Shown in pieces: positions 21,430 through 34,655 of a stretch of DNA of 64,000 nucleotides; position 1 is the stretch's first letter; each line of letters starts with the position of its first letter. This stretch comes from Zea mays (Eukaryota > Streptophyta > Magnoliopsida > Poales > Poaceae), in contig NC_050097.1 in the NCBI RefSeq assembly GCF_902167145.1, forward strand, positions 169,166,923-169,230,922, in the 5' to 3' direction. Below the pieces are notes generated by a model that worked only from the letters and a program-made list of their open reading frames with translations, did not search any database and had not been told where the DNA came from. Position numbers and translations under genes: made by a program.

Positions 21430-24400
21430 TATAAGGTTCAGATTTGAACTTGGATGGCTTCATAGGGATGGTTTCCAAGAAATGGTAGCAGAGGTTTGGA
21501 ATAGGGAAGTTAGAGGGAAGAATGCCTTAGAAAAATGGCAAAATAGGATGTCCGAAAGTACTTAAGAGGGTGGTCTAAACACTCGTTAGGGGAGGATAGG
21601 AAGAAGAAAAAGCTGATAACTTTGAAGTTAGATGCTTTAGATAAAAAACCAGAATCCTACATGTTATCAACTCAGGAGCTAGAGCAAAAATCCATCCTTT
21701 CTTTCGAGTTATCTAAGATGCGAAGGAAAGAAGAACTCTATTGGGCTCAACGAGCTAAAGCTAGGATGATTCTTCAAGGAGATGACAATACTAAATTCTT
21801 TCATTTGTTAGCGAATGGAAGATATAGAAAAACAAGAATTACACAACTAGAACAGGAAGAAGGGATAATAGTGGGACAATGAAATTTAATGGAATACGTG
21901 ACTAAGTTTTTATAAGCATCTATTCGGGGAACCTGAGACTAATCATTTTTCCATAGAAGAAGATATACGGGATGATATACCGCAAGTATCTGCTATGCAA
22001 AATGAAGTTTTAACTTGTCATTTCTCAGAGGAAGAGATTAAAAACGTAGTTTTCCAAATGGAGTCAAACAAAGCGCCAGGACCGGATGGCTTCCCAGCAG
22101 AGTTTTATCAATATTTTTGGGAAACCATAAAATCGGACCTTCTTGCGTTGTGTGAGGACTTCCATAAAGGAAATTTACAATTGCATAGTCTCAACTTTGG
22201 CATAATCACTTTGGTACCAAAAACATATGCAATAAAAATTCAGAATTATAGGCCAATCTGCTTGTTGAATGTAAGCTTTAAAATCTTAACGAAGGTTCTT
22301 ACCAATAGGATCGCTTTATTAGCTAATAAGATAATTAGACCATCGCAAACTGCTTTTGTTCCTTGGCGTTACATTTTGGAACGAGTTGTTACTCTCCATG
22401 AAACGCTACATGAACTTCATAGGAAGAACAAAGATGGGATAATCTTAAAGTTGGACTTCGAAAAAGCCTACGATAAAATTAGATGGCCTTTTCTACAACA
22501 AGTGTTGAGAATGAAAGGCTTTTCTGATGTTTGGTGCTCCTGGATTCAAAAAGTTGTCTCCAAAGGGAGTGTGGCGGTTAAAGTTAATGATGAATATGGT
22601 GATTATTTTCAAACTAAAAAAGGGGTAAGACAAGGCGACCCCCTCTCACCAATTCTTTTTAATATAGTGGTGGATATGCTGGCCATCTTGATTAATAGAG
22701 CAAAAGATAGGGAACATTTCCAAGGTGTTATTCCACATATTGTTGATGATGGTTTATCCATCCTCCAATATGCTGATGGCACTCTTATTTTCTTAGATGA
22801 TGATATCGAGGGGGCGAAAAATATGAAGTTACTACTTTGTGCGTTTGAACATCTTTCGGGTCTCAAAATAAATTTTCATAAGAGCCAACTTTTCTGTTAT
22901 GGTGCTGCTAAAGAATGAGAATTGGAATACTCAGAAATTTTTTGATGTAATAAAGGGCATTATCCTTTCAAATATCTAGGTATTCCAATGCATCACAGAA
23001 AGCTTAGTAATGAAGATTGGACTGATATCATAGAAAGATTTAAGAAAAGACTTAGTGGGTGGAAAGGGGAAATGTTGTCTGTTGGTGGTCGACTAGTGCT
23101 AATTAACTCCATCTTAACGAGTCTTACGGTGTTAATGTTGTCCTTCTTCAAAATTCCAAGGAAGGTTCTAGAGAAATTAGATCAAATAAGATCTCGTTTC
23201 TTTTGGGAAGGAGAGGGGTATAAAAAGAAGTATAGATTAACTAAGTGGAGTATAGTTTGCACACCAAAAGACATGGGAGGGTTAGGAATTATAGACCTTG
23301 ATCTTCAAAATAAATGTCTACTAAGCAAATGGCTTTTCAAATTAATTAATGAAGAGGGTATGTGGTAGTCAATTCTTCGTAATAAGTACCTGATAAATAA
23401 AACAATCACCTAGGTGGAACATATGCCTGGAGATTCACATTTTTGGGTAGGCCTGTTAGGTGTTAAGGATACCTTTCTTCGCCTAGGCCTTTTCAAAATT
23501 GGGGATGGGACTCAAGTTCGTTTTTGGGAGGACAAATGGCGTGGTAACACAACGTTTAAGGAACTTTTCCCTGGACTCTAGATATAGTCCGCAAAAAGAA
23601 AGCTTCTGTTGCTTATGTTTGAATATCAAATACAATAAATGTGGCCTTTCATCGATCCTTGGTGGGTAATAATCTTATGGCTTGACAGCAGCTCATAGCC
23701 TTGATTACCAATACTCAACTAAACGATCAAAGGGATATTTTTATTTGGTCCTTACAACAGCATGAGAAGTTTACAGTGTGTTCTATGTATAGGACTCTGG
23801 TTAGGCCACAAGTGGTTCCAAAAAATCATCCCATTTGGAAAATCAAAATTCCTCTCAAGATTAAAATCTTTATGTGGTACCTTATAAATAATTTAGTTAT
23901 AACAACTGATAATTTAGTGAAGAAACAATGGAAAGACTGCCTACGATGTGTAGCATGTACGTTAAATGAATCCATTCAACATCTGTTCTTCGACTGCCAT
24001 ATTGCTAAATGTGTTTGGCGTTGTATTCAAGTTGCGTTTAACATTTCACCTCCTAGGAGCATTGATCATTTGTTTAAACAGTGGCTTTATGGGGTTGATA
24101 TGAAACTTAGCAACAAAATTTGGTTTGGAGCGAGTGCTATATGTTGGGTGATATGGCTTTATCGAAATGATGTGCTTTTTAACAATGCACAAGTTCCTAC
24201 TCCTATGCAGGTACTTTTCAGGGGCACATACTGGATGAGACAATGGATGCGGCTGCTAAAGGAAGAAGACGGATTACAAGTAAAGCAGGGATGCAGGCTG
24301 CTTGAAGTTGCAATGATGCAAATCTTTGCTAAAAATGGCTGGAACTTTAGTAATCGATTGTGCTTGTAATCTGTAATGTTGTGGTGGCATCTATGTTTCG

Positions 24401-24510
24401 AGTATGGTTATGTTCCTGTTTCAACCCAGTATTTTTGATGTATTGGACAACTATATGCATATTGTCATGCAGAGGCTGGAATAATCAAGTTATTCCCTTT
24501 TCTAAAAAAA
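21430..24510 (+). mobile_element. 5'-truncated L1-type LINE with degenerate ORF2
   Basis: The remnant starts inside ORF2 (FELGWLHRDGFQEMVAEVW), just after the endonuclease region. It continues with the RT (21995-22918: SNKAPGPDGFPAEFYQ, IISLVPK-like IITLVPKTYA, NYRPICLLNVSFKILTK, LDFEKAYDKIRW, KKGVRQGDPLSPILFNI) and a C-terminal zf-RVT domain (about 23820-24200, CLRCVACTLNESIQHLFFDC). The catalytic box reads QYADGTLI, where Asp-Asp is expected, so it would be inactive. Stops and frameshifts break the frame at several points, for example at 22916, 23366 and 23579. The 3' end is the short A-run at about 24505-24511. No target duplication was resolved. Confidence 0.88.
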
Positions 24511-24759
24511 TATAGAACGGTCCCTTCAGCTCTCCATACATATACATCCCCTGTTATAGAGGAAAGAAGCAGATCATGGTTACCGGTCAGAGTCACAAGT
24601 TTGACGTTGATTTTAATGTTTAACTTCTAGTACACTATTCTCATTAATTTGGCCACCATTCAAAATTATATTTTCACATTGCTGTTTTTACATAGGTTTC
24701 ACAACATTCCCTCTTGGTCATGTTTATGGTATATGTATGTCCCATTAAAAAATGCTCCA

Positions 24760-25650
24760 TGTCGGTGTTTTGTGTCCGACCGTATACTCGAAGTTACCCT
24801 CGTAGTGCTTTTGGGTAAGACGGCATCATAGATTATGTCTCGATGGTTCGTGCTACTACACGAAAGGGAAACACACAAGTTTGAGTAGGTTCGGGCCACT
24901 TTGAGGGTGGTAATACCCTACTTCCTGTGGTGGTCTTCTGTATGGAGATGGGTTTACAGGTTGTGACTAATAAGAAGATGGGGTGTTGATGATATGAAAA
25001 TTGTAGGGTGCCCCCTAACCTTATATACACGACCAGAGATGGCTCTCTCGTACAAGTGTTGATTGTGATATCTCTACTTATCCCCTAATTAGTTACAAAC
25101 AGCCTTCCATTATCTCAGGAAATCTGGCGCTCCCACGCCCGAGCTATCGCCGGCGGTTCAGGATGTCAGGCGCGTGGAACAAACCTGGCGCGACATATTT
25201 GCACTTATGCCGCGACTAACTCGGACGTGGGACTCTTTCACAACTAGATCGGCTCCCTTCTGCTAGTTCCGTTTGCCCTGCCCATATATAGCGGGACGCC
25301 TCAAAGGGGCGACTGTTGTGTGGCTCCGAGTGTATTTTCGCACTCATGTGGCTCCGGGGATATCCATCCCCCATACTCTCCTTAAAAACTCTATGAGAAA
25401 AAAGGCCTGAAAATAGTATTTTACATAAGCAGAGGTTATGTTGTACTTGTTGCCTTGTTGGTTCGTTAAAACCCGTGTGTGAGAAATTTTAATAGAAAAA
25501 ACTTACTAAGAAAAAAGAGTGCAATAGTAATCATGATATCTAACTATGACCTCAAAGGTTACCTCCCGTGAACAAAGCAGTTCCCTAGGTGTTCTTATGT
25601 CAATACTATAAGCATATTTTTTAAAAAAATATAGAGAGGAGATTTAGTTA
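24760..25650 (-). mobile_element. Gypsy-type remnant F: 3' internal end, polypurine tract and 3' LTR
   Basis: On the minus strand the LTR starts TGGATATCCCCGG at 25366 and ends AACACCGACA at 24760 (607 bp). It is preceded by the purine tract GGAGAGTATGGGGGA (25381-25367) and by internal sequence to about 25650. A TATATA block is near 25285. No partner LTR or coding domain is in the window, so the element is truncated. The family is not identified. Confidence 0.6.
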
Positions 25651-25999
25651 TTAAATTGGCTAGATTTTCACATGATATACTCTGCATGATATTTATCCCA
25701 CTGCTCTTCTACATCTTAAAAGAAATTAGAAGCAATATTTTTGTGAGATTGTCCGTTGGATTCCGCTTCTCTGCGGATTTTGGTGGCCAGAAGCCGCTTA
25801 TCGTTTCCAAACGCCGAGATTATAGGTCTGCTTCTGTGAAAAGCGGTTCTCTGATAAGCTGGTTTTGAACTGCACCGCGAAATCCAACCGTGTCGCTAGG
25901 AATCTGGCGACTTGTCTCCCTGTTTCCCGCACGTGCCCCTCCCATACGTACAAATTGTGTCTCACTGCGTTTATTAATCACATATTTACGATTTCTCTG
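25651..25999. other. Intergenic segment before element A
   Basis: No gene is visible. A stretch at 25750-25870 (with repeated AGAAGCCGCTT/AAGCGGTTCT-like words) resembles a MITE fragment but lacks a second end. The last five bases, CTCTG (25995-25999), form the left target duplication of element A. Confidence 0.5.
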
Positions 26000-26592
26000 T
26001 GCTAAGCACTAAATTGAGCGACGGACGGTCCGCGTCTGTGGGTCGGACGGTCCATGCGTGCGTAGAGTATATTAGGGTTTTGAGTTTTGTGCTACGGTTG
26101 TTAGCTAGATTCGTGTAATTAGCTCGGAAATTAGTTTGTAAAGTGTTCAGTCCTCCTTCTCTATAAATAGAGAGGTATATGGTCGATTTGTAATCATCAA
26201 TCGAATCAATAACACTTTTATCTCGCATTTATTTCCTGTACAATTAGGAGTAGTTCTAGTCTAGTTCTAGTTTAGCCTCTCAATCCCGAAATTCTCTGCT
26301 TCTCTTCGAATCTACGTCGATTAGAGGAGTCTAGGTCAGTCTACCCGAGCTTAGACATCACCTAGTATCTCTCCTCCCCGACAGGGTCCCTTACGGGAGC
26401 GAGATCCAGGCGCCGTCGGCGACCTTCGCCGCCTCCTGCGCACGTGCGGACCCTCCGGCCCCAGGACGCGGACCGTCCGGCCGACAGGTAGGAAACCCTA
26501 GCCCTGCGCCGGGTCGCAGACCGTCCGCCCCTGTGCAGAGAGCACCGCCACGGTTCGTGTTGAGTGATTGGCGCCCGTAAAAGGTGATAACA
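26000..26592 (+). repeat. Left (5') LTR of A
   Basis: This 593-bp LTR contains TATAAATA near 26161 and about five copies of the GGAC-S-GTCC motif. It is about 57 bp shorter than its partner, mostly because it has fewer motif copies. Confidence 0.88.
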
Positions 26593-26597
26593 TACTT

Positions 26598-26615
26598 TTG
26601 GCGACTCCGCTGGGG
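26598..26615 (+). other. Primer-binding site of A
   Basis: The sequence TTGGCGACTCCGCTGGGG lies six bases after the left LTR. It differs from the primer site of B, C and E, so A belongs to a different family. The tRNA is not assigned. Confidence 0.65.
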
Positions 26616-26648
26616 AAAACACATCTAGACCCATCAAATCGACCCTCA

Positions 26649-29448
26649 ATGGCCGGTTCAAGGGATAGTTCTGAAGTCTCCCCCAGCAACATCATAGAGC
26701 CGACTTGGGAAACCTTGCCGGCTGACGAACAACTCCCGTTCGAGGAGCATAAGGAGCAGCTGATTCAAGAAACGAGGGCGAAGTTCCTAGCCAACTTCAA
26801 GGTGGACAGGAATAATAAAGTCGTCCGATAACGGGCGACGGATCCGGCTTCGCTCCGACCCACACCAGATATCCCTAATGTAAGTAATACAAACGAGCTA
26901 CAATCTCTTAAGAATTATGTAGATGAACAGCGAGAACAAATGCAAAATATCATAGGGGGTATGCAAAACGATTATAGGAGACTAGTACGTGCATTTGATA
27001 AATCTAGTATTGCAAATTTCCCTTCGCACGAGGTTGAATTAGGGGGTAACACACGTAATACATCGGCTATAGGTTGTCACGACCAGTCACAACCCCTTTA
27101 TGGGATGCCGATGGACACATACCCTGAGCAACCGCAAATCGGCAGTAAATCAGCCGATCTGCACATGCCCGAACCGTTCGCACATGAGCGCGGACCGTCC
27201 GGGCCAGCAACTGTCGGGCCCATTTTTAATGAGTTACCCAGACATGCACCCGAACCACAACATATGGCACATAATCTAAACTACCCAGTCGGACGGTCCG
27301 CATACAACGACGGACGGTCCGCATATAATCACGAACGGTCCGGGTATATGTCCAGACAGTCCGCGCATGAGTTTTTTTGAGAGGATTGTTACCTGAATCT
27401 TCACCCGTCCCAGCAACACTTCCCATCACACTATGCGATGCATCAGCCCATTAATACAAAATCCCGAGCCCAGGAAAGCTTTCCGGCCCCGCCTAGAAGG
27501 CCGGAAAGGAACGATCAATCCCATGAGTCATATAGGGTAAATGGCAATGCACCACATAGCTCAAACCAATGGGGGAAGACAACACGCTAATATCCAGCCA
27601 ACCCCACCTATATTTGACCAGAGAGCCGGTGGTCTCGCACCGGCTGCCATCGATATAGTGAGGGAGGAAATAGCCGGGGCATTCTGAGATAAGCTCGGAG
27701 TAAGCATGGTGGCTAGGGGCAATCATATCGGAAACCTTATGACAACCGATTTGATCACCACCCATACCCCCAAGGAACCAGGATACCCGAATTCGCAAAA
27801 ATTTCGGGTGACCAAGGAAAAAACACGCGCAAACACATAGGCCAGTTCTTAGCACAATTAGGAGAATTGGCCGACACAGAAGCATTTCGCGTGCGTTTAT
27901 TTTCATTGTCTTTAACAGGAACCGCGTTCGCATGGTATGCCACTTTACCTCCTAATTCTATTTTGTCATGGGGGGAGTTAGAGCAAAAATTCCATGATCA
28001 CTTCTTTTCTGGTGATTATGAATTAGATCTGGTAGACCTAGTGGCCCTGCGACAGGGGAAGGACAAATCGATTAATGAATACATCCGGAGGTTCCGGGAT
28101 ACAAGAAACCGATGCTTCCAAATACACTTAGCAGAAAAACAACTATCAAGATTAGCCTTTAATGGACTGAGATATTATTTAAAAGAAAGACTAGAAGACA
28201 TCCAATTTTTTACGCTAGCACAATTACACCAGAGAGCTTTGGCTTGTGAAAGCCGAAGCAAAGAGACTGCCAAAACCATTCGTCACAATGTCCATATAGT
28301 AGAGTGCGACCAAAGTAGCTCGGACGACGAATCAACAGAGGTATATGCTGCTGAAATGGTTTGTCCAAAGCAGGCCAAATCTTCGGCTTGTTCTTCCTTA
28401 CAGCCGGTTCAAAAGAAACGACAAGAGGAAGTTAAGTTTACATTTAATGTTGGTAAATGTGATAAAATATTTGATGAATTACTCAAAAATGACAACATTA
28501 AAATATATCACACTGTTCCATCCACCGACGAGCTAAAATGTCAGACATACTACAAGTGGCATAATTCATTTTCTCATGCCACTAATGATTGTAATGTATT
28601 CCGTCGACAGATTCAATCAGCCATTAACGAAGGACGATTGAAATTTCAGGAAATGCAGGTAGACACAGAGCCCTTTCCGATGAACATGATCGACTTCGAG
28701 GGCAAGAGGGTCCTGATTCGGCCAAACACAGCCGATAAAGGCAAAGGCAAAGAGGTAATCATCGGCAACGCAAGAGAGGCCGATGTGAATCATAAGATTT
28801 CTTGCAGGAAGGTAGTGGCCGAAAAGACTCCTGATGGAGGGGAAACTCTTAAGGTGACCATCACGACCTCCGGCACTGGGGGCAAGCGCAGACCAAGGGA
28901 CAGGAGCAGGAGCCCGTGCCGCGCATCTCGGACGGTCCGACACATAGGCGCAGACGGTTCGGGCCCACGCCGAACGATCCGGTTATACTCAAGACTCGCA
29001 ATGACCGCGTACCTTCAAACCACGACGACCGGAGATAGGTACATTAAACAAATACATTAAAGCAGTTGGTCGGCTGGTCAAATCCGGTCCGACTTTCGAT
29101 CAATTATTGTCCAAATATGTGAAAAAGAAGGCCAGCCCCAGTGACCGGCTAGCAAAGCGACCTCGCTCCCCCATTCGTGAGCAATATCAGGTAAGACCGA
29201 TTGGACCACCTCACCAATCGGAAAAAATGGAGGGTCATACTTTCCAACTAAGACCTAACATACCTACATGGACACCTCCACCCCCATATCCACCTATGCC
29301 ATATCCATACGCATATATACCTCCACCATATGTCCCAAACCAAATGTGGGGCATGCCACCATATCCACTTGGGATGCCACAGTACCCCGCTTGGGGGGCA
29401 CCCCAAACATTTGTATTCGACAGATTAGCACCACCAGTACAAGACTGA
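26649..29448 (+). pseudogene. A gag
   Basis: The start is taken at 26649 (MAGSRDSSEVSP). A leader (IEPTWETLPADEQLPFEEHKE) and a region with GGACGGTCC-encoded 'GRSAYN' repeats (27290-27370) precede the retrotrans_gag core at 27860-28280 (FRVRLFSLSLTGTAFAWYATLP, WGELEQKFHDHFF, INEYIRRFRDTRNRC). The C-terminal part (CQTYYKWHNSFSHATNDCNVFRRQIQ) resembles the Cys/His region of this Gag type. A Pro-rich segment follows to 29448. Stops at about 26829, 27378, 27588 and others break the frame. Confidence 0.82.
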
Positions 29449-31551
29449 TTGAGCGTCGCTCAATCCGGTCACCAGACACAGGCCCAACAAGATTGCCGGA
29501 CTACTCGGCCTTAAAGGCCGACCAATCCGGCAGGGGGCACATGCCTGCAGCAACTGAAAGAACGACAAAAAAGGACATCATCAAAATAGGTACATCAGAT
29601 GTCGTCATACAGAAAGAAAGTGAAGGGCCGATGATTTTTGGTGAATCGGCCAACACGAACAAAACAGAAGATACGGCTGCCTTCAAAATAGCCGATCCAA
29701 AATACTCCATACCTCGATGGTGCCCAGCGGGATTGACATGATCCCAAAAGCGAAAATTACAGCGCCTAAGAGCAAAAGAGAACCAGGAAAAGGAGGCGGA
29801 AAAGATATTCAATGACACACATCCACAGTACCCACCACCGCAAAAGAAATAGAGACCAAAGGCCGTTGAGGAAAAGCAATCGGCCACAAAAATAGAAAAT
29901 AAATCAACACTTGTGCAGCACCCTATAGGTAAGGCAGACAACATGGCTAAAAAGGACGGACCATCTACATAAGGCGCGAATCGTCCGACCCCTGAGTCCG
30001 GGCCGTCCGCACCATACCAGGACGCCTCCGACGACGTACCGACATCAATGGAGGAGGACGACCTACTGGGAGAAGACCTGGTCGACTACGAAGCTTCTCC
30101 AGAGCGCCCAGGTATGGATGTAAATGTTATTACATTTTCCGCCGATTGCACTATTGTCGGCGACGATGAACCTGTTGTTGCCCAGTTTGATTTTGGTCCT
30201 AAAGAAGTCGCCTTTACTAAACCAAAAGAATCGGTAAATCATTTAAAGCCGCTCTTTGTGCGCGGTCACATTGATGGGATACCGAATGCTAAAATGTTGG
30301 TAGATGGAGGGACGGCTGTAAATCTAATGCCTTATTCATTGTACAGAAAATTAGGTAAATAAGACGACGAACTTGTCAAGACCAACATGACCCTCAGCGG
30401 TGTTGGAACTGATAGTTCGATCAAAGCCAGGGGAGTCACGTCCGTTGAATTAACCATCGGGACTAAGACCCTTGTTGCTGCATTCTTCGTCGCTGATGTA
30501 GAAGGAAATCATAGTCTAATCCTAAGCAGAGATTGGATTCATGCCAACCAATGTATACATTCTACATTACATCAAATGTTAATACAATGGGTAGGCGATG
30601 ATGTAGAACAAGTACATGCTGATGTATCGGCCTGTATCGCTGTGGCCGATGCCCCTGTACTCTGGACTTATGAGACTGCTACATGTCTCACAGGAGTAGA
30701 TTTTTCTGATTACCAGTTCATAAGTATAGATAATAAGGGTTTCATTCCTGTAATGCTAGAGCCGATGGAGAATCAGCTAAATCCTAAATAAAGTTTAAAT
30801 GATGAGTACAAACAAAATTCATGAGTCCTTGGTCACGGACAGTTCGGCTTCTAAGGCCGGAAGGTCCGGTATTTCACAAAATAGTTTGGTCTTTAAGACT
30901 GAACATCTACCACAGCGTAAAGATAATATTACGGATGATCCAGCCCCCGAGACCGAAGAGTCCGCCATCACACAAAGATCATCTGATTCCTCTATGGGAG
31001 ACATGATAGAGGAATTCAGATATCTCGATATACTAGGACAGGGGTTTACATCGGCCGATCCTTTGGAGGAGATCGACATAGGAGATGGTAAAACTCCAAG
31101 GCCGGCTTTTGTAAACAAGACCCTGGAGGTCGATCCTAGAAATGAAATGATCGGTCTATTGAAGGAATATTCGGATTGCTTTGCTTGGAATTACACTGAG
31201 ATGTCGGCATTAAGCCGAGAGATCGTAGAGCATCGGCTGCCCATTAAGTCCGGTTTTAGACCTTTCAAGCAGAGAGCTAGAACATTTCGTCCAGATCTTC
31301 TCCCACGAATCAGGGACGAAATCCACTGGATGCTAGAAGCTAATTTTATTAGACCTTGCAGATACGCAGAGTGGGTCTCCAATATTGTGCCGGTGGAGAA
31401 GAAGGAGTCAGGTAAGCTTAGAGTATGCATTGATTTTCATAATTTAAATAGAGCAACTCCTAAAGATGAGTATCCCATGCCCATAGCCGACACATTAATC
31501 AATAATTCATCAGGAAATAGAATTATTAGCTTTCTTGATGGTAATGCCGGA
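29449..31551 (+). pseudogene. A protease and N-terminal half of RT
   Basis: A linker with stops near 29739 (CGA to TGA likely, in the phrase PAGLT-R-SQKRKLQRLRA) leads to the protease at 30048-30790. Its active site reads AKMLVDGGTAVNLMP, followed by VFFVADVEGNHSLILSRDWIH-like sequence. RT begins near 31140 (DCFAWNYTEMSALSREIVEHRLPI), with IRPCRYAEWVSNIVPVEKK and LRVCIDFHNLNRATPKDEYPMP. It stops at 31551 within ISFLDGNAG, where B is inserted. Stops at 30360 and 30789 split it. The downstream half is at 52878-55698. Confidence 0.85.
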
Positions 31552-32208
31552 TGTTGGAGACTTGTTCTCAAATGCTATGAATCAAGAACAAGGCAACATA
31601 AAATGTTAAATATTAACGCCCTTCGTCCTTCTAAACATTATTTCCCTTAGGATATAATGATCTTCAGACGAAGGTCATGAAGGACATACCTTCGAACATC
31701 GAAGGTATAATGATAATAGAAGAGGCGTGTAAAATACAAAGGATAACATAAACAATCATTTAACATTATCAATTCATCTTCATTATCTTGTCATGAGAAA
31801 ACAGAAACAATATTGAATTACATTTGATACCTTCGGCTTGACAGACATCTAAGGTACGAGCGTAATGCAAAGCAAATGCCAAGTCAGCGTGAACAGTACG
31901 GGGGTACTGTTCATCTATTTATAGGCATGGGACACAGCCCATGTGAAATTACATCCATGCCCTTTACATTTGCTAATGTTTATAAGGTAATTCATCGAGG
32001 TCTAAATAGCCTTTTCCCCTTTAAGTCGGTTCCCTTCCCTGCTGTCATGTCGAAGCTCCCTTGCGTGTAGCTTCGGCGCTGCATCAATCTTCGTATTCGT
32101 TCGTGCTTCTCCCATTGTGGTTCTGATCTGAGTCCGAAGGTACCTGTTCATGTATTACAACTCTAGAAACATTGTTAAATCACGTTTTTGAGGACCTTCG
32201 GAAGACGA
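31552..32208 (-). repeat. Left LTR of B, main part (completed by 46084-46095)
   Basis: 657 of 669 bases lie left of the CACTA element. The final 12 bases (AGGCCCCCAACA) are at 46084-46095. Comparison with 52209-52877 gives the empty site directly. Confidence 0.92.
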
Positions 32209-32470
32209 CACTACAACACATATAGCCTTCTATGACGAATACCTTGTGACAATAGATCAAAATGTCATAAGCCTCTCCTACTTATGACGTTTTGTAGGGG
32301 ATGATTGACTTTAGTGATGAAAAGTAAAACTTTGTCATTAAGACCAATGCAAAATCGTCATAAATATGAAAGTGTCACATTTGTGACGAACACTCTTTCA
32401 ATCTTATGACAATTAGGTAGTGTCACTATTTCATGACAATGTTGGTCGTCATAATTCTCATGTGAATTTC
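32209..32470. repeat. CACTA left terminal and subterminal repeats
   Basis: After the 12-bp terminus, about ten short motifs of the type TATGACG / CGTCATA / TGTCA occur in both orientations within 260 bases. CACTA transposases bind such subterminal repeats. The right end has a matching array at 45660-46080. Confidence 0.8.
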
Positions 32471-33470
32471 CTAAAAAACAAAAATGTAGACGCATTTCTC
32501 CGGCCGGAGGTTGGCCCGCCCATTCCTTTAATCTATTAAGATTCTCCCTCATATTCAAACAATAATATTAAATTAGTTAAGAAACTAATAAATAGTTAAA
32601 GAAAAGGCTGATCCCTTACTCAAGAGTGTGTGGTGATATAATTTTATGGAAAATATAAATTTGACCTCAACCCATAAACGAAAAAAATGAGGAAAGAAAT
32701 CTTAACAAGGTCATTTACTACTGCCATAATTAAATGATAGGGAGAAAAATAAATAATAAAGAAAAGAATAAATATTGTTATCATAAATAGTAAAGCTTAG
32801 ATTCACATGTGTGTGTCAAATTGGATACTTGGAAATTTTAAAAGTTCAAACATGAATTTGAAATGGAGTTGGAATTTGAAATAGCATAGAAAAGAATGAA
32901 CAAAAAAAAGAAAGAAAAGAAAGAATTCGGGTGCCATTGAATTACTTCTGGCCCAAACTGGCCCAAATCCGTGACCACGGCCCACCTCCGTTTCTACCGC
33001 ACCGCTCGCTTTGACTCGCTGGTGTGTGGGTCCCCGTGGCCAGAAACTGCGTGCGTCCGCGTATTGATCTCGCGTCGCCCACGCGCGCGCTCACCGGTGT
33101 CACTGCCGCATCGGGCCCGTAGGTCAGCCTTTCGTTCTCTCGCAAGCGCGCGCTACGCGTATTACCACCCGCCCTGCCACGCGGTCCCCACCGGTCAGCA
33201 TTGGGTCGGAGTCTTCTTCTTCCCCCGCGCGACTCGCTCATCCGCACACCGGCCGCCGGGAAATCCGTGGATCGTTGCGCCAGCTGTACATGCCCTCGCC
33301 CGGCCAGACTCTCATGCGCTCGCTCGCCTGTGGACCCGTTGCCCACCGTGCCACGGACCACACATCATCTGACCGTCTCCTCCCCGCGCGTGCTCAAAAT
33401 ATGCGGAGCTCGGAGTACATGCGCCAATCGCGGAGGTAGTTGCGGGCGCCATGGTCGGACTCCCTAGGGC

Positions 33471-33477
33471 TATAAAT
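33471..33477 (+). promoter_or_regulatory. Probable TATA box of the CACTA transposase gene
   Basis: TATAAAT lies in a GC-rich block (33000-33900). A likely 5' UTR exon ends at GCCG|GTGAGT near 33778, and its intron ends at TTCTGCAG (34655), directly before the ATG at 34656. This layout supports a leader exon and intron, but it is inferred from sequence only. Confidence 0.5.
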
Positions 33478-34655
33478 CCATAAGCCTAGGACCGGTTCTC
33501 CTCTATTCCTCATAACCCACCACCATTGCCGTAGAACCAGGTGGATTACGCCGTCGTCATCACGCACGGGTGGTCCGCCGCGGTAGAAACCCACACACCG
33601 CCCACAGTCGGAGCTCACGGCTGGTCGTAGAGCTTCGCTAGAACGCAGGGAAGCTTCTCAGGTTTTCTGCGGGCGAAGCTTGGTGCCGGGGATCTCACGA
33701 ATTTGTCGCTGCACTCCAACTCTCGCGGCCGAGCCGCCGCGCAGCGAGGGCAAGCTTCCTCAAAGCCTAATCGCCGGTGAGTACCCTACACCCGAGTTTG
33801 CTATTTTCGCCCCATCGTGTAGCACCATTCGAATCATAGGTTAGGGCTCAAAATCGGGGCGTCGTTGCTCTCCGGCGTGGCCGCCGCCGTGTATGGTGTG
33901 CGCGCCGTCGCGGCTTGGAGCAAGGAGGGGAAGAAGTCCAGGGACCGTTGGATCCCTGATGTGGGATTGTGGTGTGAAGAGGTGATCAGCCGTTAGATCG
34001 GCTACGGACGCTCCTGATCTGACAATGAATACCCCTTCAGCTATTTAAATCCTAACCGTACATATTAAATCGAGCGGTTCTGGAAGGTTTGGGTCATGCG
34101 CTATTGTTGACCGTCAGATTATGATCTAGCGGTCCATATCCGATACCGGTTCGATGAAAAGAGTGATCTAATCTCGTGGGTCGGTTTTAAATCCGACAGC
34201 CCTGATCGATCGATACCCCTTCGGCCAGCCTTATTTCAAAAGAGACCCTAAGAAATTAAATAATTAACCCGCAGTCCACTTGATGGTTGGCTGAGTCTGG
34301 GCGAGTTTTATAAAGTTGCCCCTGTGCTTTTCTGTAATGGTGCGCATGATCCAGAGGTTAGAGAAAGAGGATAAATGATTATGGAAATAGATTTCTAGCA
34401 TAAAATTTATTGCAGCAATTGTTTAAATAATGTTTATTACTTAGTACCTTTGTCTAACCATGAAACTTGTTTTAAAATTATTCACATGAATAACTCTATT
34501 TTAGGCATTAAATAACTTTAGAAAATCATAACTTAATAACTCTATTTTAGGCATTAAACATTTTTTAAATTAACAACTTTGGAATGTCGAATGAGTTTTA
34601 AATTTTTTCAGCACTAGTAATTTACTATGTTATATTTTATTTCAATGTTCTGCAG

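Noticed and set aside
24760..25366. Solo LTR
   Set aside because: A purine tract and retroelement-like internal sequence continue to the right, so it is better read as a truncated element end than a solo LTR.
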